DNA of 64,000 nucleotides from Candidatus Gastranaerophilales bacterium (GTDB taxonomy: Bacteria > Cyanobacteriota > Vampirovibrionia > Gastranaerophilales > Gastranaerophilaceae), in assembly GCA_944325895.1 (NCBI GenBank), contig CALVCA010000006.1, positions 1 through 64,000 on the forward strand, given 5' to 3'. Positions within the stretch are counted from its first letter, which is position 1. Each line of letters opens with the position of its first letter. Both the position numbers and the translations under genes were made by a program. Below are positions 17,947-25,466 of this stretch, in pieces. The notes beneath the pieces were generated by a model. It was not told the DNA's origin and searched no databases. It saw only the letters and a program-made list of their open reading frames with translations.

Positions 17947-18921
17947 ATGTTTCATTATCCATTTATGATGAATAATTTTTTCATGCCGGCATTTATGCCA
18001 AGGTTTATGCCGATGTTTATGCCATCATTTATGCCAACGTTTATGCCGGCATTCATGCCGACGTTTATTCCGACAATATTTACGGGATTTATGCAGCCTT
18101 TCGTGCCGCAGCAATCAATATTTACATGTCAGCAAAATTCCGTTCCGGCAAATTCAACAAAGCGTGCAAGACGTAAGCAAAGAAAAAATGAACCTTTAGC
18201 AGAGGTAAAACAAAAAATTCAGGTTACTGAAACTTCATCTGCAGCACAAAAGCCGGAGAATAGAATTCAAACAACGAAAAAAGCTGAAAACACAACTAAT
18301 CAAACATCTCAAACGACTGTTGAAAAACCTGAAAATACGACATCCGTGGCACCACCGTCAAATACGACAAGTATTCAAACACAAACAAGCGAAACAGCAC
18401 CCGCTGAATCATCAAAAGTTACAACGGATAAAGTCAAAAAAAATCTCGGAAAAGAATTTTTAAAAGAAGTAAAAAAAGCTGCAAAAGAAATTAATTGCAA
18501 TTATAAAGATTTATTGGCACTTTTAAATTCGGAATCAAGTTTAAATCCGAAAGCAATAAACAATAGAACAAAAGCCGCAGGTCTGCTGCAATTTATGCCG
18601 TCAACAGCAAAAGATTTAGGCACATCAACGGAAGAAATACTGAACATGTCGGCAACAGAACAACTTGTGTATGTTGTAAAATACTTTAAAATACATAAAA
18701 AAATAGCCGGATTTAAGCCTAACGCAAGGCTTGATGCTGCGGATTTATACGCTTTAACATTTTTGCCGGGCAGAGCAAAACGTGAAATTCTAACGGACAG
18801 CAGCGAGAAATATTATAAACATAATAAAGGTTTGGATTTAGACCGTGACGGTAAAATTACAAAAACAGAACTTGCTGCGAGAATAAATCAAAAAAGAGTT
18901 AACGAATCCATTTTTTCATAA
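17947..18921 (+). CDS. Lytic transglycosylase with Phe-Met-Pro repeat head and EF-hand-like loop
   Basis: The 324-residue protein has three parts. Residues about 12-43 are eight four-residue repeats of the form F-M-P-x. A Gln/Thr/Pro-rich linker follows (about 60-155). Residues about 175-290 form a soluble lytic transglycosylase (SLT) domain with LLNSESSLNP (catalytic Glu) and AAGLLQFMPSTAKDLG. Near the end DLDRDGKITKTEL matches a calcium-binding EF-hand-type loop. There is no standard signal peptide; the Met/Phe/Pro head is the only candidate for targeting. It cleaves peptidoglycan glycan strands and sits directly upstream of minCDE. Confidence 0.8.
   Translation: MFHYPFMMNNFFMPAFMPRFMPMFMPSFMPTFMPAFMPTFIPTIFTGFMQPFVPQQSIFTCQQNSVPANSTKRARRKQRKNEPLAEVKQKIQVTETSSAAQKPENRIQTTKKAENTTNQTSQTTVEKPENTTSVAPPSNTTSIQTQTSETAPAESSKVTTDKVKKNLGKEFLKEVKKAAKEINCNYKDLLALLNSESSLNPKAINNRTKAAGLLQFMPSTAKDLGTSTEEILNMSATEQLVYVVKYFKIHKKIAGFKPNARLDAADLYALTFLPGRAKREILTDSSEKYYKHNKGLDLDRDGKITKTELAARINQKRVNESIFS
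17980..18075 (+). repeat. 12-bp in-frame tandem repeat coding F-M-P-x
   Basis: Eight consecutive 12-bp units of the form TTyATGCCnnnn encode Phe-Met-Pro-x; the last has Ile in place of Met. Copy-number change would stay in frame and lengthen or shorten the head of the transglycosylase. Confidence 0.9.
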
Positions 18922-18997
18922 ATATTTATTACAAATCTAAATATTTGATTGCAGGAAAAACCTGTTTCGTGTAATGTCATGTTTGGAAGGAATAAAG

Positions 18998-19819
18998 ATG
19001 GAAAAGGGATATATAGAAAACGGATTTATTGTTGACTTAAGCAACGCAAGAAAAACATCAGAAATAATATATGAATTATCAAGAATTTTAGACATTCCGG
19101 AAGCACAAAACAAACAAGTATGCCTAAAACTCGGAAACGTTGCCTTGACTCAAACTGAATTAACAAGCATAAAAGCTCTTGTGGAATCAATGGAGTCGCA
19201 AATAGAATTTATAAGCACAACATCTCAAGAAACAATAGAGTCAGCGAAAAATCTTGATATAGAAATATCAGAATTAGAAAACGTAGTCGAAGCCCCTGAT
19301 TTTGAAATGGAACAAAACATTAACCCTGAAGTAGAAACCGCTTTGGATAAAATATTCGGAGATAACGATTTTGAAGAAGAACCACAGGTCAAAGAAATTG
19401 AACAAATTTTTGATGAAACGGATGAGGATGATGAACAGACTTTAGAATTAAAAAAAGAAGCTGAAAAACTTCCGACATTGTACATCAAAAAAACAATCCG
19501 CTCCGGACAAAGCATAGCCTCTGACGGGAATTTGGTCATAATAGGTGACGTAAACCCCGGAGCAGAAGTTGCAGCAAAAGGTGACATAACCGTTTGGGGA
19601 ATTCTAGGCGGCATAGCACATGCCGGAAAAGAAGGTAATTCTCAAGCTAGAATACGTGCTTTAAAAATGAATGCCATTCAACTCAGAATAGCTGATATTT
19701 TTGCAAGAAAACCTGACGGTGTTAATACCCCGTTTGTACAAAAGACAAACGAATTTGTACCGGAAGAAGCAAAAACATACAAAAAAAATATTATTATAAA
19801 TAAATTATTGGAAAATTAG
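18998..19819 (+). CDS. minC: Septum site-determining protein MinC
   Basis: MinC inhibits FtsZ ring assembly away from midcell. The 273-residue protein has a divergent N-terminal FtsZ-interaction domain (about 1-95), an acidic linker (about 95-165), and the conserved C-terminal beta-helix domain that binds MinD: KKTIRSGQSIASDGNLVIIG, NPGAEVAAKGDI, VWGILGGIAHAG and ALKMNAIQLRIADI, each within 20 residues. The start is ATG 18998 because GGAAGGA lies just upstream; an earlier in-frame ATG at 18974 lacks one. minD follows after 16 bp. Confidence 0.92.
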   Translation: MEKGYIENGFIVDLSNARKTSEIIYELSRILDIPEAQNKQVCLKLGNVALTQTELTSIKALVESMESQIEFISTTSQETIESAKNLDIEISELENVVEAPDFEMEQNINPEVETALDKIFGDNDFEEEPQVKEIEQIFDETDEDDEQTLELKKEAEKLPTLYIKKTIRSGQSIASDGNLVIIGDVNPGAEVAAKGDITVWGILGGIAHAGKEGNSQARIRALKMNAIQLRIADIFARKPDGVNTPFVQKTNEFVPEEAKTYKKNIIINKLLEN

Positions 19820-19835
19820 CCAAAGGAGAAAATAT

Positions 19836-20651
19836 ATGAGCGGTAGAGTTATCGTAATTACCTCCGGTAAAGGCGGAGTCGGAAAAACGACAGCCAGTGC
19901 CAATATCGGAACAGCCCTCGCAAAAGCAGGAAATAAAGTAGTATTAATAGACACAGATTTGGGATTAAGAAATCTTGATTTGCTGTTAGGTTTAGAAAAC
20001 CGAATTGTATATACAATTGTGGATGTAGTTGAAGAACGCTGCAAACTAAAACAGGCACTTGTAAAAGACAAAAAAAATCCTAACCTCTGCCTTTTAGCTG
20101 CAGCTCAGACAAGAGATAAATCAGCCGTAACTCAAGAACAATTAAAAGATATTTGCGAAAAACTTAAAAAAGATTATGATTTTATATTAGTAGATTGTCC
20201 CGCCGGCATTGAACAAGGATTTCAAAACGCAATAGCCGGAGCTACTGAAGCCATCGTTGTTACAACTCCCGAAATGTCTGCAGTTCGTGATGCAGACAGA
20301 ATTATCGGGCTTTTGGAAGCCAAAGAAGAAATAGAATCTTACAGACTGCTTTTAAATCGTGTCCGTCCAAATCTTATTAAATCAAAAGACATGATGAGCG
20401 TTGAAGATGTTGTTGAAATACTTTCTGCGGATTTAATCGGGATAATTCCGGAAGATACAGGCATAATAACCTCAACAAATAAAGGCGAGCCTATTGTTAA
20501 TGATGAAAAATCTCTTGCAGGACGTGCTTATATGAATGTTGCAAGAAGAATAATGGGCGAAGATATTGACTTTATGAACCTTGAAGAAGAAACCAGCGTT
20601 GTCGCAAAAGTCAAAAAATTTTTCAAAGGTCTGATGGGTAAGGAGAAATAA
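19836..20651 (+). CDS. minD: Septum site-determining ATPase MinD
   Basis: MinD is a membrane-cycling ATPase that recruits MinC and is displaced by MinE. The 271-residue protein shows the deviant Walker A KGGVGKT near residue 11, LIDTDLGLRNLDLLLGLENR, VDCPAGIEQGF, and the C-terminal amphipathic membrane-targeting helix (VVAKVKKFFKGLMGK). AAAGGAGAAAATAT precedes the ATG. minE follows after 1 bp. Confidence 0.97.
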   Translation: MSGRVIVITSGKGGVGKTTASANIGTALAKAGNKVVLIDTDLGLRNLDLLLGLENRIVYTIVDVVEERCKLKQALVKDKKNPNLCLLAAAQTRDKSAVTQEQLKDICEKLKKDYDFILVDCPAGIEQGFQNAIAGATEAIVVTTPEMSAVRDADRIIGLLEAKEEIESYRLLLNRVRPNLIKSKDMMSVEDVVEILSADLIGIIPEDTGIITSTNKGEPIVNDEKSLAGRAYMNVARRIMGEDIDFMNLEEETSVVAKVKKFFKGLMGKEK

Positions 20652-20652
20652 G

Positions 20653-21225
20653 ATGAAAGATAATATTTTTGCAGAATTATATAATAAAATTCTAGGATTT
20701 TTCCGTCAAACGGAAGATGCGTCTAAAGATGTCGCCTGCAACAGACTGCGTGTTGTATTAATGCAGGACAGAACTAACTTAACCCCGCAGCTTTTGGAAA
20801 GAATGCGTAAAGAACTTGTTGAATTGCTTTCTAAATATTTGGAAATGGATAAAGAAGCACTTGAACTTAATCTTGATCAAGAAGGAGAGCAAATGGCTTT
20901 AATGCTTTCTATTCCGGTCATAAGAGCAAAAGACGAAGAAGAAATAGAAAAAGCTTTAGCTGAAACATCAGAAGAAAATTCAGAAGATATTGAAGAAAAT
21001 ACGGAAGAAACTTCAGGAGAAAATTCAGAAAATATTGAAGAAGAAAGCTCGGAAGATATCGAAGAAGACACTGAAGATGATACTGAACAAGATGCAGGTT
21101 CTAAAAAAGCTGATAAACAGAGTGCAAAACCGGTCAAAAAATTTCCAAACAAAGAAATCTGCGGAGATTGCCGGGAATGCGAATTATCAGATGATATTGA
21201 ATGCGAAAAGAAAAACGGAGTCTAA
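20653..21225 (+). CDS. minE: MinE with acidic, cysteine-containing C-terminal extension
   Basis: Residues about 10-85 match MinE: DVACNRLRVVLMQDRTNL is the MinD-binding segment and LLERMRKELVELLSKYLEMD starts the dimerisation domain. MinE is normally about 90 residues; this protein has 190. Residues about 95-155 are almost entirely Glu, Asp and Ser in near-repeats (EENSEDIEE), then a basic stretch, and finally C170, C173, C176 and C184 (ICGDCRECE and IEC), which could bind zinc or a cluster. The tail is in the same frame with uniform codon use, so a sequencing fusion is unlikely. Function of the tail is unknown. Confidence 0.88.
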   Translation: MKDNIFAELYNKILGFFRQTEDASKDVACNRLRVVLMQDRTNLTPQLLERMRKELVELLSKYLEMDKEALELNLDQEGEQMALMLSIPVIRAKDEEEIEKALAETSEENSEDIEENTEETSGENSENIEEESSEDIEEDTEDDTEQDAGSKKADKQSAKPVKKFPNKEICGDCRECELSDDIECEKKNGV

Positions 21226-21263
21226 AAATCCGGTTAATCTTGAAAATGATTTCCAATACAATA

Positions 21264-21290
21264 TGCGGCGGGATAAACATTCCCGCCGCA
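21264..21290 (+). terminator. Terminator-like hairpin after minE
   Basis: A 10-bp GC-rich stem (TGCGGCGGGA / TCCCGCCGCA) with a 7-nt loop lies 38 bp after the minE stop. The T tract is short (TTTAGT), so it may be a weak or factor-assisted terminator. Confidence 0.6.
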
Positions 21291-21313
21291 TTTAGTCTGT
21301 ACATTCACGTCTG

Positions 21314-21348
21314 ATATAATCAAAGGGATTGAATCCCTTTGATTATAT
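21314..21348. repeat. Perfect 15-bp inverted repeat
   Basis: Positions 14-28 and 34-48 past 21300 (ATATAATCAAAGGGA and its complement) form a perfect stem with loop TTGAA. It lies between the convergent minE and the gene ending at 21492. It may be a bidirectional transcription barrier or a protein-binding palindrome. Confidence 0.7.
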
Positions 21349-21491
21349 AAATCTGTGCAGCTTCATATCTCATTGAATATACTTTATTAATTATTCTCTA
21401 ATGTAACTTATAATTAAATGAATTTTTAGCTTGTTGCTCTAGGTACTTATTACGTATCTTATTATACTCTCGCAACGTATTATCAAGCAGT

Positions 21492-22019
21492 TCAGCCTTT
21501 TGTATCAAACAACTTCTTAATAGGCTCTTTCCATGGAAGAGGTTCTGCTTTTGGCATATCAGGCGACCCTGGGAAATAAGGCAGAGGTTCTGCTTTTGGC
21601 GGCATATCCGGTCCTATAATATTAGGCCCTAACGGTTTATCCTCCCATGGCTCATAAGGCAAGATTCTCTCTGCCGGCGGCTCATTATCCAATGGCTCAT
21701 AAGGCAAAATTCTCTTTGCTGGCGGCTCATTAGGCAAGACTCTCACTGCTGACGGCTCATTATCCAATGGCTCATTAGGCAAGGCTCTCACTGCTGACGG
21801 CTCATATTCAGGTGCCTGTTGAGTTTGTCGCTCAATCAACTCTTGCAAGTGTTTCAACAGTTCCTCTTGTGACACCTCCTTCACTAGTTTCCCAGTTTTT
21901 TGCCCGAGGAGTTTACCTATTTGAGCAGGATCCGCTTGTGGTTTCACTATAATAATCTTTTTCTCATCATTACTGCCCGGTTTTATTCCTGACACATCTT
22001 TGTTGAATTCTATTGACAT
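21492..22019 (-). CDS. Pro/Glu-rich repeat protein of unknown function
   Basis: The 175-residue protein has a charged N-terminal third (with SQEELLKHLQELIERQTQ as a likely helix) and then repeats of about 14-17 residues built on LPNEP/LPYEP and NEPSAVR or NEPPAER. The Pro-rich end (AEPLPYFPGSPDMPKAEPLP) looks disordered. It may be a linker or interaction protein; no family is recognised. The start at 22019 has AGAAAGGAGT upstream. It is 21 bp downstream of the gene ending at 22041 and probably shares its promoter. Confidence 0.65.
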   Translation of the reverse strand: MSIEFNKDVSGIKPGSNDEKKIIIVKPQADPAQIGKLLGQKTGKLVKEVSQEELLKHLQELIERQTQQAPEYEPSAVRALPNEPLDNEPSAVRVLPNEPPAKRILPYEPLDNEPPAERILPYEPWEDKPLGPNIIGPDMPPKAEPLPYFPGSPDMPKAEPLPWKEPIKKLFDTKG

Positions 22020-22040
22020 GATTACTCCTTTCTCTTAATA

Positions 22041-22322
22041 TCATGCAAATAAATATTTTACTGAATTTATCAATCCTATTACTGGATTTGTCAATCCTTT
22101 TATAAAAGTCATTACAGGCTTTTGGTCAATTTCTTTCAATGTGTTCAAATCTTCTTTCAACTCTTTTGAATTAAATGCATAATAACCCGCTGCCGTTAAT
22201 GGATTTAATTTTAATGCAGTTCTCAATGATTTCTCTATAACGTCATCTTGACTGGTTTTTAACTGCATTGTTTCTGTACGGTCTTTTGCCATGCCTGACA
22301 ATTTGCCAATTGTATTTGTCAT
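22041..22322 (-). CDS. 93-residue unknown protein behind a shared promoter module
   Basis: This small protein has a polar helical N-terminus with TETMQLKTSQDDVIEKSLR, a central LNPLTAAGYYAF segment and a hydrophobic C-terminus (VIGLINSVKYLFA). It is not recognised. AAAGGAGG precedes the ATG. Its interest comes from the upstream region, where the TTTAAA-17-TATAAT promoter with TATGG repeats is one of three copies in the window. It probably forms an operon with the Pro/Glu-rich repeat gene. Confidence 0.65.
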   Translation of the reverse strand: MTNTIGKLSGMAKDRTETMQLKTSQDDVIEKSLRTALKLNPLTAAGYYAFNSKELKEDLNTLKEIDQKPVMTFIKGLTNPVIGLINSVKYLFA

Positions 22323-22400
22323 CTCATATCCTCCTTTAAATTTTTATTATATTTTTATTAAAAATTTGCAGCTCAAATTATTGCTACAGCCATAGTTCGA

Positions 22401-22454
22401 CCATACCATACCATACCATACAGGCATTATAACTGAATTTCAGCCCTCTTTAAA
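22401..22454 (-). promoter_or_regulatory. Shared promoter module, copy 1 (four TATGG units)
   Basis: On the minus strand: TTTAAA (22454-22449), a 17-nt spacer, TATAAT (22431-22426), GCCTG, then four TATGG units (22420-22401) and TCGAA. The predicted transcript start falls at the beginning of the repeat, about 100 nt before the ATG at 22322. A single AATGTAAA box lies upstream of the -35. Confidence 0.75.
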
Positions 22455-22553
22455 ATTATCTTTACATTTCTTAATTATTGATATATAAATCATAATAGTG
22501 AAATTTAAAATCATAATTTAATGTTGAAGCATACTTAATCAACAAAAATTTCA

Positions 22554-23000
22554 CTACTGAGCATTCAATTCACGTCTTATATCTTCAACCGATACTCTTA
22601 CTATTGGTGAATTTTCATCTTTTTTCAAGACGCAGTTTTTTATACCTGATTGAACAATAAATCTTTTACACAAAATGCATATAAAATTATGCCCCCAAAT
22701 ATACATTGTAGCGTCTTTACATCTGTCTTGACCTGCCTGTATAATAGCATTTTGCTCCGCATGAATTGAACGGCAGGTTTCATATCTTGTACCGGACAGG
22801 ATATTATTTTCAATACGGTAGCATTTACCTCTTTCATAACACGATTCGACTTTAGAAGGAGTGCCGTTATAGCCGGTAGCTTTGATTTTTTTATCCTCGC
22901 CTACAATAACAGCCCCAACCTGTGCCCTCAAACAATTTGAACGGCTTGCACAAGTTTTTGCCAAATCCAAAAAATAATCATCCCACTCTTTTATTTCCAT
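22554..23000 (-). CDS. dCMP/cytidine deaminase family protein (ComEB-like)
   Basis: The 148-residue protein belongs to the zinc-dependent deoxycytidylate deaminase family, which makes dUMP for dTMP synthesis. It has the N-terminal WDDYFLDLAKTCASRSNC, VGAVIV and GYNGTPS motifs, the HAEQNAI zinc/catalytic motif near residue 84, and the second zinc motif CILC near residue 111. The residue before this pair is Ile where Pro is usual. It lies 7 bp after the single-domain PurH gene on the same strand, so the two are probably co-transcribed. Confidence 0.85.
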   Translation of the reverse strand: MEIKEWDDYFLDLAKTCASRSNCLRAQVGAVIVGEDKKIKATGYNGTPSKVESCYERGKCYRIENNILSGTRYETCRSIHAEQNAIIQAGQDRCKDATMYIWGHNFICILCKRFIVQSGIKNCVLKKDENSPIVRVSVEDIRRELNAQ

Positions 23001-23007
23001 AATGCCT

Positions 23008-23940
23008 CTAATATTTATGATTTCTTATGCCTGTCATAATCATTGATATATTATATCGATCAGCAAGCTCAATAATCTCTTTATCTTTATTTGAACCGCC
23101 GGGTTGTATAATTAATGAAATTCTTCCCTGAACAGCTGCATAAACGGCATCTTGAGAATAAATAATACCATCAGTAGCCAAAACAGCATTTTTTGAACCG
23201 TCACAGGCATAATGTAATGCTGATTCAATTGCTGATGCAGAATTTGTTTGGCTTTGGGAGATACCTATAGTTGCAAAATCTTTGGCAACTAATGCCGCAT
23301 CAGTGTGAGCATGCTTTACTACTTTCCATGCAAAAATTGCATCTTCTATTTGCTCTGTAGTCGGTTTTGTTTTTGTAACCACTTTGAATAAATCTTTATC
23401 CAAATCGCTGTCATTAGTATCCTGTATCAATACCCCGAAAGGTGTTATTTTAATTTCTTCCATACACATTTTTCTTATATCCCGTAATGGTGTATGAAGT
23501 TTTACCAATTTCAGACTCGGATTATCTTTCATTAATTCAATTGCTTTTGGGTGAAAATCCGGAGCTATCAGAACTTTAACACCCATGGAATTTATATGTT
23601 TTGCAGTTTCAAAATCAACCGGTTTTGAAAATCCTATAGTACCGTAAAATGCACTGACAGGATCACAATCAAACGCTTTATTATAAGCTTCTTCTATATG
23701 GCTTCCTAAAGCCACACCGCAGCAGGTTGTATGTTTCATAATAACAACTGCACTTACATCAAAAAACTCACTCAAAATCCTGGTTATTTCATGCAAATTG
23801 AGTATATTATCATAACTCAACTCTTTATCAAACAATACCTCATAATCAGCCATTTCTTCATAACTGTACAAGTTAGCTTTTTGATGCGGATTTTCGCCGT
23901 ATTTAAGCTCTTTTATCTTATCAAATCTAAATTCTTTCAT
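23008..23940 (-). CDS. Single-domain PurH-like (AICAR transformylase) protein
   Basis: PurH normally joins an IMP cyclohydrolase (MGS) domain to an AICAR transformylase in about 510 residues. This 310-residue protein has only the second part: ELKYGENPHQKANLY at its start, MKHTTCCGVALG (usual KHTNPCGVA), DPVSAFYGTIGF, VLIAPDFHPKA, VVKHAHTDA (catalytic Lys-His kept) and IIQPGGSNKDKE. The end reads TGIRNHKY where RHFxH is typical. It may be an active stand-alone transformylase or a divergent paralogue. The start is 23940; there is no ribosome site, and TAAAAT lies 8 nt upstream. Confidence 0.75.
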   Translation of the reverse strand: MKEFRFDKIKELKYGENPHQKANLYSYEEMADYEVLFDKELSYDNILNLHEITRILSEFFDVSAVVIMKHTTCCGVALGSHIEEAYNKAFDCDPVSAFYGTIGFSKPVDFETAKHINSMGVKVLIAPDFHPKAIELMKDNPSLKLVKLHTPLRDIRKMCMEEIKITPFGVLIQDTNDSDLDKDLFKVVTKTKPTTEQIEDAIFAWKVVKHAHTDAALVAKDFATIGISQSQTNSASAIESALHYACDGSKNAVLATDGIIYSQDAVYAAVQGRISLIIQPGGSNKDKEIIELADRYNISMIMTGIRNHKY

Positions 23941-24073
23941 ACTCGTAAATTTTAGCACAAAAAATTTATCTTATCAATTACATTTCATAATATTAAGCCA
24001 AAAAATGTCCTCTCTTGAATTATTTTTTTGTTTTAATTACAATAAACCTTGTCCAAGTATTAATGAGGGAAAA

Positions 24074-24721
24074 ATGGCTAACAGTAAAATAACGGAAGGC
24101 GTAGGCAGAAAAATTGTAGAAGCATTAAAAATGCAATCCGGTGTGGAAATCACAACTGATTCATTTGAAAATAATGTTCAAGATAATGTTCAAAATAATA
24201 TACAAGAAGATTTTCAAGACGATTTCTCAATACAGGAAGATTTTGAAGCTGCACAACCATCTGCACAACCCTCTGTTCAACCGACAATTCAATCAACTGT
24301 TCAACCGTCATTGCAGCCTGATATCCAAATCAGCGAACCTAATGATGAATTTGATGACAATATTTTTAATGAAGAAATTCATAAAATAAATATTCCAAAT
24401 GACATTGATGGATTTGAAATTCCTTCAAATGTTGCCGTTTTGAAACAACTTATATCAAAACTCCCGACAGGAGTTACAAAACAGACCGGTGCCTTAATTA
24501 TTAAACAGACAATGGAAGCTTTGGGAATTTCCATGAAAAGTGTTTTACAAGAAGCCCAGCAAGTTCAAGAGGGTTTGAACAATTCGGCAAGAGAATGCCA
24601 GGCATCCATTATGGAATACAAAAGACAAATAGGTATTTTGGAAAAGCAGGCACAAAAATACCAAAGACAATATGCCGCACTTAATGATATTATAAGCCTG
24701 TTTGTTCAAACTAATATTTAA
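24074..24721 (+). CDS. Unknown coiled-coil protein with Gln-rich repeat region
   Basis: The 215-residue product has a helical head (KITEGVGRKIVEALKMQSG), a low-complexity stretch of QDNVQNNIQ and QPS/QPT repeats (about 35-100), a conserved-looking core (NVAVLKQLISKLPTGVTKQ, TMEALGISMKSVLQEAQ) and a coiled-coil tail. The start is ATG 24074 with TGAGGG upstream; an earlier in-frame codon at 24005 has none. It converges on, and overlaps by 11 bp, the miniature ASQAR-like gene. No family is recognised. Confidence 0.65.
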   Translation: MANSKITEGVGRKIVEALKMQSGVEITTDSFENNVQDNVQNNIQEDFQDDFSIQEDFEAAQPSAQPSVQPTIQSTVQPSLQPDIQISEPNDEFDDNIFNEEIHKINIPNDIDGFEIPSNVAVLKQLISKLPTGVTKQTGALIIKQTMEALGISMKSVLQEAQQVQEGLNNSARECQASIMEYKRQIGILEKQAQKYQRQYAALNDIISLFVQTNI

Positions 24722-25034
24722 AGGCAATTTGAATATTTTTATCACGCATTGCACTACAGGACTCAATTTCAGTATTAACCATGTCTAATCGTGCCTTATA
24801 TTGGTTCATCTGCTGAACCAGCCGTTTTTCAAGCACTTGCAATTTTGCCTGTCTTTGCTGAAGTAATTTTAGGCGGGGTGAATCAGAATCCAAATTTACC
24901 CCTGCTTCCATCAAGTCACTTACTGATTGAGCAAGATTCATTTGGGATTGTGTAACAAGCTGGATTTTATATTCCAAATCCTGCCGCATTGCTACAAGCA
25001 TTGTCAATCTGATTGTTGAATTAATTAATCCCAT
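24711..25034 (-). CDS. Miniature ASQAR-type helical protein
   Basis: This 107-residue, almost wholly helical protein begins MGLINSTIRLTMLVAMRQDLEYKIQ and ends ARLDMVNTEIES...KNIQIAFKY. The start parallels MGLxASQARxLxxTARxxDxE of the four long proteins in this window, and the end parallels their LDTE...EKNIExxFKxF terminus. It appears to be the two helical ends joined without the variable centre. It lies 6 bp after the gene ending at 25041 and is co-directional with a full-length member at 26295-27536. Homology is inferred from pattern only. Confidence 0.65.
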   Translation of the reverse strand: MGLINSTIRLTMLVAMRQDLEYKIQLVTQSQMNLAQSVSDLMEAGVNLDSDSPRLKLLQQRQAKLQVLEKRLVQQMNQYKARLDMVNTEIESCSAMRDKNIQIAFKY

Positions 25035-25040
25035 TTTTAC

Positions 25041-25313
25041 CTACCTGGTTTCGTTTAAATTTTTTCCTTTTAAGAAATTGTGCTCATTGTTTTCTGCAAT
25101 AAGCTGTTCCATCTTGTGAAGCTGATGGCGGTGATAGTTCAACCTATACTGAGCCATTTTTAACTTCTTTTTCATTGTCAAAAAATCTTTTAATCCTTCT
25201 ACAATTGAATTAGTAATGGATTTTATCGGATTTTTTCTTATTAGGAAATTTTTTGAATATATCAAGAAATCTATTATTCTTTTTATATTCATCTCTAAAG
25301 TTTCTCGAAGCAT
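25041..25313 (-). CDS. 90-residue basic helical protein, unknown
   Basis: The protein is rich in Lys, Asn and Leu and probably helical, with RIIDFLIYSKNFLIRKN and a heptad-like MKKKLKMAQYRLNYHRHQLHKM segment. AAAGGAGTAAT precedes the ATG at 25313. It sits directly upstream of the miniature ASQAR gene, probably in one transcript from the TGCCG-TATAAT motif at 25437-25447. Function unknown. Confidence 0.6.
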   Translation of the reverse strand: MLRETLEMNIKRIIDFLIYSKNFLIRKNPIKSITNSIVEGLKDFLTMKKKLKMAQYRLNYHRHQLHKMEQLIAENNEHNFLKGKNLNETR

Positions 25314-25436
25314 ATTACTCCTTTACACTTTAGACCTACAAATATATAAAAACAGGTAAATAAAAATAATTTACTTTTTACAAAATTATTTGTAACATGT
25401 CTTAATAAATTGCAAATCTAAATATTTCACAATAAT

Positions 25437-25447
25437 ATTATACGGCA
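25437..25447 (-). promoter_or_regulatory. TGCCG-TATAAT promoter-like motif
   Basis: The minus strand reads TGCCGTATAAT about 125 nt upstream of the ATG at 25313, in a gene-free interval of 153 bp. It is the same string as at 27597-27607. No strong -35 is visible. Confidence 0.5.
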
Positions 25448-25466
25448 CAAAATAAAAAAACTTTAA

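Noticed and set aside
22401-22420. The CCATA repeats as a CRISPR or integration repeat
   Set aside because: The units are 5 bp with no spacers, and they sit in the same place relative to a promoter at three loci, so a promoter-associated repeat explains them better.
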